Source: Salminus brasiliensis (Eukaryota; Chordata; Actinopteri; Characiformes; Bryconidae). From it: 64,000 nucleotides of DNA. Below the pieces are notes generated by a model that did not search any database, was not told where the DNA came from, and worked only from the letters and a program-made list of their open reading frames with translations. Below are positions 48,304 through 60,165 of this stretch, one piece after another; the stretch's first letter is position 1; each line of letters begins with the position of its first letter. The stretch is taken from positions 34,185,109-34,249,108 of the forward strand of contig NC_132892.1 of NCBI RefSeq assembly GCF_030463535.1. Reading direction: 5' to 3'. The position numbers and the translations under genes are program-made.

Positions 48304-50150
48304 CAGACATATCAAACTTAACATTCGTATCTAAGATATTAGAAAAAGCTGTGGCCCAACAACTCTGCTTATACCTGAGTAAAAATGACATGTATGAGAA
48401 ATTCCAGTCTGGATTTAGACTCAATCACAGCACAGAGACAGCCCTAGTGAAGATTACGAATGATCTCCTTCTTGCCTCTGATCAAGGCTACGTATCTTTA
48501 TTAGTCCTACTAGACCTAAGTGCAGCCTTTGATACAATAGATCATTCTATATTACTAGAAAGATTAGAGAAAATGGTTGGAATCACAGGGACAGCCCTAT
48601 CATGGTTCCAATCATATCTAACGGGACGCCTCCAATTTGTAAAGATAAACGATTTATCTTCAAACTACGCAGAAGTAAGATATGGAGTTCCTCAAGGCTC
48701 TATTTTAGGACCACTATTATTTACAATATACATGTTACCACTGGGCTCAGTTATAAGCAGACATGGCGTTAATTTCCACTTCTATGCAGATGACACACAG
48801 CTCTATATATCAGCCAAACCTGACGATAAATTTAGACTACAGAAAATAAAGGACTGTTTAAAGGATATAAAACTCTGGATGTCACATAACTTCCTTCTCC
48901 TTAACAGTGACAAAACCGAAGTTCTCCTTTTAGGTCCAAAAGACTCTAGAAATAAACTATCAGACTTAATGTTAGACTTGGCAGATTCTCCCATCATTCC
49001 TGGTTTAGCAGCTAAAAATCTTGGCGTCACATTCGACTCAGATTTATCACTTGAGCAACATATAGCTAATATTAGTAGAACAGCCTTTATGCAGCTTAGG
49101 AACATCTCCAAACTAAGAAACTCCTTATCACTACAAGACGCAGAAAAGCTAGTACATGCTTTTATTACCTCAAGGCTAGATTACTGTAATGCATTACTGT
49201 CAGGTTGTTCCAGCAGGAACCTCAATAAACTTCAGCTGGTGCAAAATGCTGCAGCCAGGGTCCTTACTAAAACTAGAAAATTTGACCATATCAGTCCAGT
49301 TCTATCAGCACTTCATTGGCTCCCAGTTAAATTCCGTATTGAATACAAAATTCTTTTATTAACATATAAAGCCCTACATGGCCTCGCTCCTGAGTACCTG
49401 CAGGATCTTATAGTATATTACGAACCATCAAGACTACTTAGATCTCAGGGTTCTGGCCTCTTACGCGTTCCCAAAATTCAGAAAACCTCAGCAGGGGGAA
49501 GAGCCTTTTCCTATAAAGCCCCCCAGCTCTGGAATAACCTTCCAGATAATGTTCGGGACTCAGACACAGTCTCAATCTTTAAATCTAAACTGAAAACTTA
49601 TATGTTTAGTTTAGCTTTTGGTCATTAATGTTTCTTAGATAAGGGCTGCAGGTCCAGGGGTTCGCGGACCCAGGGAATTGTAGTACTCTGAGATGCTGGA
49701 GCTGTCGTCTCGCTGCTTACACGCGATCACTCAGGTTTGTTGACGGTGGAGCAGATAGATGCTGGTGTTCTCAGGGTACGCCCGTGTCCGTGTTACCTTC
49801 TGGCTCTCTCCTTTTAATTATGCTGTGATAATCAGACCTGCCGGAGTCATCAGACATACCCAGATGCTGATGATCAACATTCTCTGCACTCCATAAAATT
49901 CCTCTTAGAACTAACTTCTCTCTCTTTACCTTCCCCGAGTAAATGGCCACCCAGCCCGATCTGCAGGAAGATTGCCCGCTGAGGTCCCCTCTACCTGCAT
50001 CTAACCAGCTGCCACCTACCAGTCCAGCCAGCGGGACTGAAGCATCTTGTGGAGCTGGTACAAGACCCCAGGTGCTTGCACTGGCAGAACTCTGCCCTGG
50101 ATAGACACTGGGACAACAGTCTTGTTAGCACTCCAGGACTCTCCATAGCA
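48304..50150 (+). mobile_element. 5'-truncated non-LTR retrotransposon with long RT frame
   Basis: The open frame runs from within the reverse transcriptase domain (ISNLTFVSKILEKAVAQQL, about 48,308) to a stop at 49,628. This is over 430 codons without a break. Motifs in order: QSGFRLNHSTETAL, LLDLSAAFDTIDH, YGVPQGSILGPLLF, FHFYADDTQLYI (catalytic YADD), LNSDKTEVLLLG, LGVTFDSDLS, and a typical C-terminal tail (LHWLPVKFRIEYKILLL, LWNNLPDNVRD). This is a CR1/L2/Rex-type LINE ORF2. The endonuclease half and 5' end are missing. A 3' UTR-like stretch follows to about 50,150; no terminal repeat was identified and that end is approximate. The intact frame suggests a fairly recent insertion. Confidence 0.9.
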
Positions 50151-51221
50151 TCAGGTCAGATTCTTAGGAGCAGATCTTGATGTGCCAACCCTCTCCAAAG
50201 CAGTGGAGGTAATAGGGAGATTACATTAACCTCAACCCAGAGAAGCAGACAAGTTGGGGGCCAGTACTGAGACAGGAGTAGAAAACCGGGAAGGCAACAT
50301 TGGGACAGAAGCACTGAATCCACTGCATACGTGTTAGGTGAAGTCTTCAGCAATGACTGTGCTGAGGCTGCTCAGGCTGTATGTGTAGTGTAGGTTACAT
50401 AATCCCAAAAACAAACACAGGCCCAAAATACAAAATTGCTCACAAGTCTTAATAAATACACAGAGGCTTCTCTTGCAGGGCATGAGTGTTTATATCAGAG
50501 CTAATGAGTTCCACTACAATCAGGTGAGGGACAGGGCTTGGCAGTGGTGCGGCCATTCTAGATGCTAACATTGGACACATTGGCCTTTGCAATACCCAGC
50601 CAGGCCAGGAGAGGGCTATAACATCATGGCTGAATAGAATAGTTATAAAAATCTGTGGAGGAATGCCTTTTATGCCTTTTAAAGGTCTATGTACCATTAC
50701 CAGGTACAAAATCAGGCTTTACATTCAGATCAATGTTCTCCCCCTCTACCTTCCCACCTTCTGGTTCCTTTATTCTCAAATTACAGCTTCTTCATGTGCT
50801 TTAACTTTGAGACTCCCTGGCTTCTTCTACATATTAACCATGCTGCAATTAAGTCCCTCACTACTGAAGAATCTACTCCAGTTGAGGGACAAGCATCCAC
50901 ATTACACACTGTACATTTTCTTACAATCTGTGACTCTGATTCTGAGACCTTTCAGTCTATTGTGGCTCCCAAACAGACAATGGTCACTAATCTGCATGGG
51001 ATTCATTTACAGGTCAGTTTTGTTCAGCTCAGTTCTGGGCTGAGCATTAGCACTATGATGGTTATTGCAAAATGTATATGCATGCCTCTTAATGTTAAAA
51101 ATACAGATGTTTTGTTTGTTTTTCTTTTGGTGAATAGTGGAATATTCATTCTTACAGCAGTGAATCTGAGTCTACAGAAAAAAAAGAGATTACACCAGTA
51201 AAATATCATATGTTTCAGGTT
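50151..51221. other. Intergenic, no gene seen
   Basis: Two overlapping plus-strand frames (50,663-51,201) have no domain, no compositional bias of coding sequence and no splice context that I can support. Confidence 0.4.
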
Positions 51222-52526
51222 TTTTGAGCAGCAGAATCACACAGGGATTTGTGATAACAGAGGAACCTAGAGCTGAGAGATAATGTAGAAGGTGTAGAAG
51301 GTGTTGAAGAAAGACACTAGAACTTATAGAATACTGGTACCCAAAACAAGAATGCTCCAGCTTCCCATCTACTCCAGTTCATGGTGTGTATCCTAAAGCA
51401 CAGAAGTCCTTTCTGCATTCATTTAACATGGTTTACATGGAGTTCTTCATTTTTGGAATTTTCGTTTTGTCTGTCATCAGTGGAGAAGGTAGAGAAGGTC
51501 ATCAGATCATTTCTCTTTTAGCTCTTACCCTGCAAACGAGAGACAGACAACTGAACTAATCAGTAGAACCACATTTGTAATGATTGAGTGTAAATAATCT
51601 TTTGAAAGTTTAAATAACTTTCTGTAAGGGGTGAGACAGTACCATCAGCCGCCAGCAGGGGTACTGGGTGCAATACAAGGAGGACAGCTTAGAGCAGCTC
51701 CCAAGACTCCATTAAACAGAAGCCCTATAGCTAATTAGCACAAGAAAAGAGATACTGTAACTGACAAACCAACATCAAAGAAGAGATCATAAACTTGGCT
51801 CAGTAGAAAACTTAAATTGCTTCCTAGAACTGAACCAAATATTAGTGTCAAAAGTGAGTTTCTGTTGAGTATTTTTCCCTTCAAGAGTGAAGGGAGTTTT
51901 CCTCCTTTAGTAATAGTTTCCTCCTTTGTTTGTGTACGCCGTTTTTGGACGTCACCTTTGTTTGCTGTTCCCCACGACATCTTGGGGTATTTTTTTTTCA
52001 CCTCTTTTCCCACTTCCTCAGTAGTGAGCAAAAAACTCAGAGTGAGCAAAAAAAACACTATGGCTTTGGCTGATCTGAACAAGCAGGCGGTTATACGATT
52101 GTGCGACCCTGACTCTCCGTGACACCATATTAAAACACTTAAACACAGACAAATAACTATTTAACTTTAAAACATTTAAAACACTGGACATAAAACAATA
52201 GTGCTGAAACTGTTTTTTTTTAGCTGTGAACTTGTATAACCATGTTCAGTCCATAAAGAACCATATTTGTTATAAAGATGTGTGCATGTAAATAATTATT
52301 AAAATGTCTAAGGAATCTTCACTTGATGGAAAGTGTCTTCACCAAATTTAGATCCTGTAAGAGAATCTGTATCTGTATAGTGTCTTTAGCCTTCTGTGCC
52401 ATCAATCAAAGGACCTTTTTAAGTATCTTCATTTTTAAGAAGCGTGAACGTTATTGGGAGTAGAACGTCTGAAGTAGAATATCTGTCCTGACATCAGGTA
52501 GAGAGTGAAGGTGAGGGGATCCTGCA
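51222..52526 (-). pseudogene. Fossil CD300-like receptor (gene G)
   Basis: Two relics lie in the expected order on minus. At about 52,484-52,526 is a signal-exon remnant whose core (CCTTCACTCTCTACCTGATG) resembles the exons of A-C, but the ATG is lost and the donor reads GACAG. At 51,272-51,222 is a transmembrane-exon remnant after a TATCTCTCAG acceptor (GSSVITNPCVILLL), cut short. Its upstream intron (51,340-51,480: gtgtgtatcctaaagcacag, gaagtcctttctgcattc) matches the V2-transmembrane intron of B and C at 22,250-22,330. Both Ig exons are missing and an LTR-like repeat occupies the gap. Confidence 0.6.
51630..52125. mobile_element. LTR-like repeat in fossil gene G
   Basis: It begins near tgtaaggggtgagacagtac with a gccgccagcagggg block like the repeats at 14,696 and 62,265. 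It ends near ctctccgtgacacc. No target duplication is visible and no coding sequence is seen. The class is uncertain. Confidence 0.35.
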
Positions 52527-52538
52527 AACTCCACACAA

Positions 52539-52542
<4 letters not shown>

Positions 52543-52585
<43 letters not shown>
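52543..52585. repeat. (CA)n microsatellite
   Basis: About 43 bp of CA next to the fossil signal exon of gene G. Confidence 0.95.
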
Positions 52586-52588
<3 letters not shown>

Positions 52589-52589
52589 C

Positions 52590-53721
52590 TTTCTCTCAGA
52601 GCCATTGAGAGGCTGTGATGATCATACAAAAACTTATATGTACAAAATGTCAACTGGAGAACATAAAAACATTTGAGCTCATTAGTCTGCAAAACCTGGC
52701 CCAACTAGTTTATATTTCCATAGTAAGTTAAAGTCTATATATATATGTAAATAAACAAACAAATGTTTTCAGATGTTTATTTTGCGTTATGTCGCTCAAG
52801 TGTACAGCACACTGAAATTCCATAACCAAAATTATTAAATCAAATTATATTTGTTTTGCATTTTAAACCATTACACATTGTTCACACCCCCGACATCCCA
52901 TATTCCCATTTCTCTTTGAAACTTACAAAGCCTTGTAAAACCAATGTACATGTGGAGCAGCTTTTCATGTAACAGTTGTCAGAATGCATAAAATTACATT
53001 TTATACAAATTTCAACCTAAGTCCATATCCAAACAAATCCATTACAAATTATTACCAAATCACATATTTCAACCTAATCCCAAATTACAAACAAACCCAT
53101 TGCAAATTATAGTTTAATTCCAAATTATAACTTAATTCATTACAAATGCTTGGGACTGCTTAACCCCAAATTACAGCTTTATTTATTACTTATTACTTAT
53201 TTATTTTTATAGTGTTCTTTAGTTAATGAGAATTTCTTTCTCTTTTTGTATTTTTGTAGCTATCCCATGTGATGAGTGGACTAACTAACTAAAAAGTTAG
53301 AACATCCCATGAAAACATTTTGCCTTTTTAAACATATTTAAACATTTGTACACTTGATCTTCATGTGATCGATACTGAGAGATGGAGGTAACATTAGGCA
53401 GATTAGCAGCAAGAATTCTGCATGAAGGAGTGGGAAAAACCTTCTCTCAATCAATGTGAGAGACTGGTAGACAGTTTAAGGAAATGTCTAACTGAGATTA
53501 TTTAAACCAAACGGGGAAATTTGGTCTATTCGGCATAGCATGTCCTAAATATTTACTAACAATAAAAAATATTTTTTTTTAATTTTATAAATGATGATTA
53601 AAGACATTTCCTCAGTTCTGTGAATTTAGTTAGATTATCTCAATCTCTTAGGATCAATCACATGATCAAATGGTTTTACATGACTCTAACTCTTATTCCA
53701 ATGATCAAAATGCTTCCCTGT
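52590..53721. other. AT-rich stretch at the receptor-TRIM boundary
   Basis: It has loose repeats of caaattacaaacaaaccc type (53,000-53,150) and no gene. The 3' UTR of TRIM gene H probably covers the last part. Confidence 0.4.
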
Positions 53722-56700
53722 TCACATTTTCTTCACAATCAGCTTAGATGGTTGGATCTTGAGAACATGTTTGTTTGAAGTAAAGAAACATGGATAAATC
53801 TTTTCTGCAACCTGGAAAGACAGCACAGCTAATCGTCTGTTATAGTTGTCAACAAATGTCACCTCTTTCTGATCACAGTCCAAACAAACTCTAATTGTCT
53901 GTATATTTAAGGTCTGTCTCTGCAAATCTATGGCCCATATTCCATGCCCTGGTTTGGCACGAACATTTTTTTTTCGTTTGACTGACATTTTGGCCACTCC
54001 TATTTTCCAGCACTCACTTTGTCCAAGCACCACCACCCAGCTGTGAACTCCAGAGGTGAACCCCTTAGAGCCAAACACTGCTGTCTGATGAGTAAACCTC
54101 TCAGGGTTGTTGGGTAGAGCCTGCTCTGGACATCCTGGTATAATCCTGCTCAGGTTGTCAGACAGGGTAAGGCTGCCGTTGGCAGAATTCGGATCCAAGA
54201 TCACTGAAACTGCACAAAGGTTTGTTCTGGTCAGAACCTTGGTCAGGCTCTATGGTGGTGGCATCTTAATGCCTTGTGACTTGCTAAGCAGTTAAAAGCC
54301 ATAAAACAATGCATTTCCCTACATGAGTAAATACATTACAAATACAGGAAATATAGAAAACACTGGATAGGTAATGTGATCTCCGCCATCAACTTACAGT
54401 AAGGACAGAGGTCCTTCATCTTCACCCACACATTGTATCTTAGGTTCCCCACATGTTTGGCCACATCAATTAGAGCTTCTGAATCCAGCTGTGGTTCTGG
54501 AGCTGTGTACTCTGCACTGAAGCACAGACATACCAGTGCTTATGAGCACATGTTCAACCCATACAGATCCTATACCTCCTAAGAGAAATCTGGTTTAGTG
54601 AATATGGTGGCTTGATCAGTGTAGATCTTTCTACTTGTTCTTTTGGAAGAATTCCTTAATCAAGAGAGTTAATAAGAGATTGCCAGTAAAGCTATTCTCT
54701 CCTCTTGAGGTTTTTAATACCATTGAATGTTATTATGAGCATTATCTTATCAGTTCAGTTACTGTGGTCATCGCTTCAGCTTGTTCAGGCTGAATTTGAC
54801 TGGATTTTATGAAGAAGCAAGAAAAGCTGATCCAAGTAAGTCATATTAATGCACTAACCCAGTTATTGTCCTACTAGCAGTTCTCACTGATCATTTTCAG
54901 ACCTTGGCTGCTGATTGTTGGGGTAATGTTTGAGGAGAGGGTTGGTGAGCTAAATGTTTTCATGGTGCTACGTCACTCTAAAATTGTACAATTGTAGAGT
55001 TGTAGATCAGTTCATCTTCTACTTACTTAACTAGTCACAGTTACATATATTTAGACCAGGAGTGGCCATATTTTTGCATGTCATTGTGACTAATCTAAAC
55101 ACGACTAATTAAAAGCATGATATTTTTATTAAAAAATAAATAAATAAATAAATAAATAAAATCTCACCTTTCTTTTGCTCCTGCATATTTCTAAAAAAAA
55201 AAAAAACAGAAACCAGAACTCAAATTCAAAGTCAAATTCAACATTTTGTATAAATGTGGATGAACAGACAAACATTTTCAGAGGCTTACAGTCATGAAAG
55301 CAACATCTTCAGAAGACAATCCATCCTTCAGCACTTTGATTTTTCCAATAAGAGCTTCAATCATACTCTCCATCTCTGCAATCTTCTTTTCCATCTTTTG
55401 CTTCTTCTTCTCCTCCTCCAACCTCAGTGCAGCAATCCTGGCCTCTTCCTCCTCTCTAAGGAACTGATGAAGCTCCTCAAACTCCTTTCTGATCTGCCTC
55501 TCTGTCTGCTGGACCTGAGTCTGGGGGAAAGATTTGCTGCTGTGTTTTTTTTTTGTTTGTTTGTTTGTTTGTTTTTTAATGAGTAATGAGATACGAGTGT
55601 GCAGAACCTTTCACTTGATATAAAGGTTCCCTACCACTTTAAAGGTTCTTTAAAACTCACACTTCTATAAACAGAAATGCTTCATTATAACATCAAAAAT
55701 AATTATTCAATGGTTTTGTGCTATGAACCATTTTTAACACCTTTATTAAACTGTATTTTCTATATTGTTTAATTATAAGATGCACACAAGAGGTTAAATA
55801 TCAATAAATCAAGAATTTCATAAGACTTGTATCAATTAGATTTCAGATGCAGACAGGCATGGGTGCATAATCTGACAGGTTTTAGTCAGAGTTTACTGTT
55901 CTACAATTCAATGCTTGCAGCCAATAGCAAAGCTAAGCTATTTGTTAGGCTAGTTGTTATGTTAACAACTGTATTATACACATTGCCATTAGTTTTATAT
56001 GGAAAGGTACATTTGTCTTTTCAAATCTTATTTACATACTTATCTGCGATTTTGCTTCTATAACCATCTTCCCAACACTGTTAGTTGGGTACCACTTTTT
56101 ATGATTTAATTACTAAGACATGCCTCATAGAAAGATATGAATGCCTAATTGCATATGGCTACTTGCCTTTTGCAGAAGCTGCAGCCAACCGTAATTGCAA
56201 AATGTAGTGCAGGACTCACCTGAAAGTGTTGCCTATAGATGTTCTTAGCTTTATTAACAGAATTCAGTTTCTGCTGTAGAGTCTTTTCTTTGGCTTGGAG
56301 CTCCACCTGGGGAAGACAGAATTGATGTGAGGTGGAGTAACGGACCACTGAAAAAAGCAAGCCAGCTGCTCTAATTTGTGGAGAGAAAGTCAAAGTCAAA
56401 AGTCAAAACTGCAACATGTACAGGGTATACACAGGATTGAAATTGAAATTGATACTCTTAGACCCATAGTGCAACAATAAACACCAATAGAAACATGTTA
56501 AAGAAACATTAAACATTAAATAATGGTAAGAATAAAAAGGCAAATATAAACAGTAGTACAAATTGGAGCTTAAAGACTCCTGAGGTGACCTGAGCATAAC
56601 CAGTTCTTGATGATGCAGAGTTCAGTATTGAACAATGCTTGGTTATGCACCCCCCCCCCCAAAAAAAAATAAAACAAAAAAAAACATACAAAATATTGGC

Positions 56701-57726
56701 AGATGGCATTAAGACACAATTCTAACAGTGGTAGATAACACTGACTTCATCAAGACCTGTAGTAATGAACAGTTCTGATAGTATTAGACATATTACTCAC
56801 TAAATATCCTGTATGTGACCCATATTAAATAGATAACAAATGCTTACTGAACCAACAATTGTGGCCCCAAGCAATAATATAATGTAGGAAACAGTGGTAA
56901 CAAACCTCTGGTGGCCATTGTGGCACATTGCAGATGACTTACAATTGACTTACAAATGGTATAATTATTTGTATATTGATGCATTTTGGTGCATTTCTAT
57001 TGATCTGTTCATCATTACATAAAGACAAAAAGCATTATGTAAAGAGAATAAAGGCGGAAATTTATGTTTTTTATGTACTTTTTTGGGCATTTTGTGACCT
57101 AGCCTGTGACCTGAATATCTTTGTATGTTTGTACCCTGAGTACCTTTTTAAGAACCTAATCATACTGTATAATCATACTGTAACTGTAACCTTTTTATAA
57201 CCCAACCCCAGTGGCCGCTAATCTCACTTATGCTAAACACAACACCTTTTCTTCGCCTCTGTTAGCGTGTGCCCCAAAACCAAGCAAATCATAACTGCTC
57301 CCTCTGAACTGAACTTGGACCTACCCTGCATTTGTCGGCCACTTTGCTGATGGAGCAGAAGTTGTGGCGTTGATGATCCCCAGCCACACATTCTACACAC
57401 ACCAGCTGTTGATCATCCATGCAGAACAGCTGAAGTTTTCCTGAGTGAACTGAACAGACACCTTGCAATGTCCTGGAAGCTCCAGCACTCCGCTGCCTCA
57501 CTACAAACTCACAAGCATTCTTCAAAGCTAAGTTCAGCGGAGGTTCCTCACTGGATGTCCTCTGCCTGCAGACAGGACACTCCCTCTCCTCTCGGTCTTT
57601 CCAGCTTTTCTGTAAACACTCTCTGCAGAAACTGTGGCTGCACGAGAGAAGCACAGGCTCTGAGAAGATGTTACAGCACACAGGACATGTAAGATCTTTT
57701 TCCAAAGGAGACAGAGGAGATGCCAT
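53722..57726 (-). CDS. TRIM E3 ubiquitin ligase, PRY-SPRY type (gene H)
   Basis: Predicted exons (minus): 57,726-57,325; 56,306-56,220; 55,514 (or 55,520) to 55,290; 55,190-55,168; 54,516-54,398; 54,209-53,722. Phases agree; the product is 447 (or 449) residues. Exon 1 encodes a C3HC4 RING (C14, C17, C29, H31, C34, C37, C50, C53) and a B-box (CSVHSGKLQLFCMDDQQLVC and on). Exons 2-4 are charged coiled coil ([18 protein letters not shown]). Exon 6 is PRY-SPRY ([32 protein letters not shown]). This is the A33/TRIM35/TRIM39-like class: the RING passes ubiquitin and SPRY binds a target. Its exon grammar matches gene I, apart from exon 2 (87 bp against 96) and exon 6. Start choice: MASPLSPLEK aligns with [10 protein letters not shown] of gene I; the open frame extends 27 codons upstream, but that DNA is the ISRE promoter. 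The gene is probably interferon-induced, cytosolic or antiviral; the target is unknown. Confidence 0.88.
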
Positions 57727-58081
57727 CTTAAGTGGTTCCAGCAGTGTAAGTGCAGAGGGAACACGACACGACCGAATAGTTTCACTTTCGTTGAAAATGA
57801 AACTCACAGTACTGTGTTTCTCCTCAATGTTTGGGACAGTTTTAAATCTGGAAGTAAGAGCTCAGCCTTTCCAGCTTCTTACCATGGTGTCTGAGTGAGG
57901 TTAGATTATGTCTTCTAACACTTTAACGCCTCACAGGCAGTCAGGAAACAAACAACATGACGTTTAAGTTAAGCGGTAACACAAAGGCAGGGGTTTAGTT
58001 TCATTTCTGCAGAAGTGAAGCCTGGAAAGATCTAACAGAAGAAACACACCCTGGTGTCTTTGTGGACTGAGCAAAGTCACA
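57727..58081. promoter_or_regulatory. Bidirectional TRIM promoter with inverted ISREs
   Basis: The 355 bp between the two TRIM start codons carry AGTTTCACTTTC (57,778-57,789) and GAAAATGAAACT (57,793-57,804). Both are exact ISRE cores (GAAANNGAAACT), one on each strand, 3 bp apart. A weaker AGTTTCATTTCT lies at 57,997-58,008, about 75 bp before gene I. ISREs bind ISGF3 and IRF factors, so shared induction by interferon is expected from established knowledge. No TATA box is obvious. Confidence 0.75.
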
Positions 58082-60127
58082 ATGGCCTCCTCTCACTCTT
58101 CACTGGAAGAAAACCTCAAGTGCTCAATTTGTTTTGAAATCTTCAAGGATCCTGTGCTTCTCCACTGCAGTCACAGCTTCTGCAAGGCCTGTCTGGACAG
58201 AAGCTGGAGTCTGAAGGATGTGAAGGAATGTCCGCTCTGCAGAAAAATAACAAGATGTTCTCTGCTGAACAATCTGGTCCTGAAGGACGCCTGTGAATCC
58301 TTAGTGGAGGAAAAGAAACGAAGGATTTTAGCAGGAACTCAAGGTGCTATGTGTTTGGATCATGCTGAGAAGCTGCAGCTGTACTGCGTGGATGACCAAA
58401 AGCTTGTGTGTTTGCAGTGTGTAGCTTGGGACCATCAAGATCACAGCTTCTGCTCTATCAAGAAAGCTGCCAGTAATTGCAAAGTAAGTGTTAAACTTGT
58501 AACCACAAGAAAATCCCAGGGAATGTGATGCTGAGTTTTCTTTCTAATGAAGGTAATCTGGCCCCTTAGGGCCCCGAGAGTAAATATACAAAACGCATTA
58601 GAAAGATCTTCCCAAAGTCTAATAAATGTCTGCTGTATTTCATCAAGACTGGTCTCCTCTCCATGTGGATTGGGTGGTCCTAAAAGTGATCAGGCTTACA
58701 TCATCATATCCCTGACAAATCACAAGGCTAACATGGTTCCACCCTCTCTGAGTCTGAGCAACCTGGCATGCTAAAACTGAAGCTAAACCTGGTGAGCTAA
58801 AGCTTGAGCTACGACTGGAGAAGCAGCTGTCCCATGTGCTTGGCACCTCCTGTCCAGTGCCCATCACCTCTCCAATTCACTGCGGAATTTAGGTGGCACC
58901 AGATGGGACACATGGGGCAGATCTATATATGGGCTGGTTACTCGGTTCCAGATTTCAGAACCTCAGTAAATCCTAAAGATTTGTGACAACTTCAACTTCT
59001 GTCTCCCAAGGCTGTGTGCATTGCCATGTTAATGAAAACAAATGATGTTCTCCAGTGATGGAGGGCTGTCAGTCATGCATATTCATTAGAAATTTAAGAC
59101 CATGGCCACACCCTTCTCAGAATGATTTAAGTGATTTTTGAGGAGTATTTTATCAGATTCCTGCTTTGTGTTTTCTATTGAAACTTTGCTGAACATGTCA
59201 CTGAACACCCGAGTTTAGTTTTATACAAAAAATCAGTATCAGAATGTGTTCCCAGAGGCATTAAAGCTGGTGTTAAGGGTGCTACCAAGTATTCGTTTAG
59301 GAACCTTGTGTTGTGTTGATAAATGCAACTGCATTTCTCAATGTTTAACTAACCTTTCATTATTACTTAGGAGGAACTAAAGACTTCTCAGGAGGCTTTG
59401 GAGGTAGTTCTGAATGAGTTTGATGATTTTAAAAGCAACTGTGAGAAAATTACCAGGCACATCAAGGTGATTCAACCACAAAGAAGTTTAGGTTAACTGT
59501 GAAAATGATTCTGTTTTCTTTTTCTGCTCTAAAACATCAGACTCAGCTCAAGTTGGCATTATTCCTCGATGAGCTGAATTTGATCGGGTAAATTGTAAAA
59601 TATGCATGGATACCCCCCAAGTTTGAGAAAAAATACCTGTTTGGTCTTATTAGTCTATTAATTTGGAGAATTTCTATTAAGTCTCAGGTCCAGAAGACTG
59701 AGATGCAGATAAAAGAGGAATTTGAGAAGCTGCATCAGTTCCTAAGAGAGGAGGAGGAGGCCAGGATTGCTGAACTGAGGGAGGAAGAGGAGGAAAAGAT
59801 GAAGAAGATGGAGGAGATGTTTAAAGAAGCTGATGGAGAGTGCAGCATACTGGCCCAGTTGACCCAAGAAGTCGATGCCATTCTGAATGGTAAAGATGAT
59901 GATTTCTTACAGGTCAGTGGACAGATCTAAACAACAGACCGTGTTTGAGGTTCTGATAAGGAAAGGAACCTGATACATTTCTCTGTGTTTCTTCCACCTG
60001 TCTGTCTAGAACTATAAAGACATCAATGAAAGGTAACAGTTAACATTCATATATTCATATAGTGTTTCTGCATTTTTGAAAAAAATAAATATAAGATCTT
60101 TTGTTTAGTTTTTGAAGATTTTGAAGA

Positions 60128-60165
<38 letters not shown>

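Noticed and set aside
50663..51201. Overlapping 126- and 170-codon frames
   Set aside because: No domain, no family, no splice or promoter support; length is within chance for AT-rich DNA.
57727..57807. N-terminal extension of TRIM H by 27 codons
   Set aside because: The DNA is the ISRE promoter; the start at 57,726 aligns with gene I and gives an equal 402-bp first exon.
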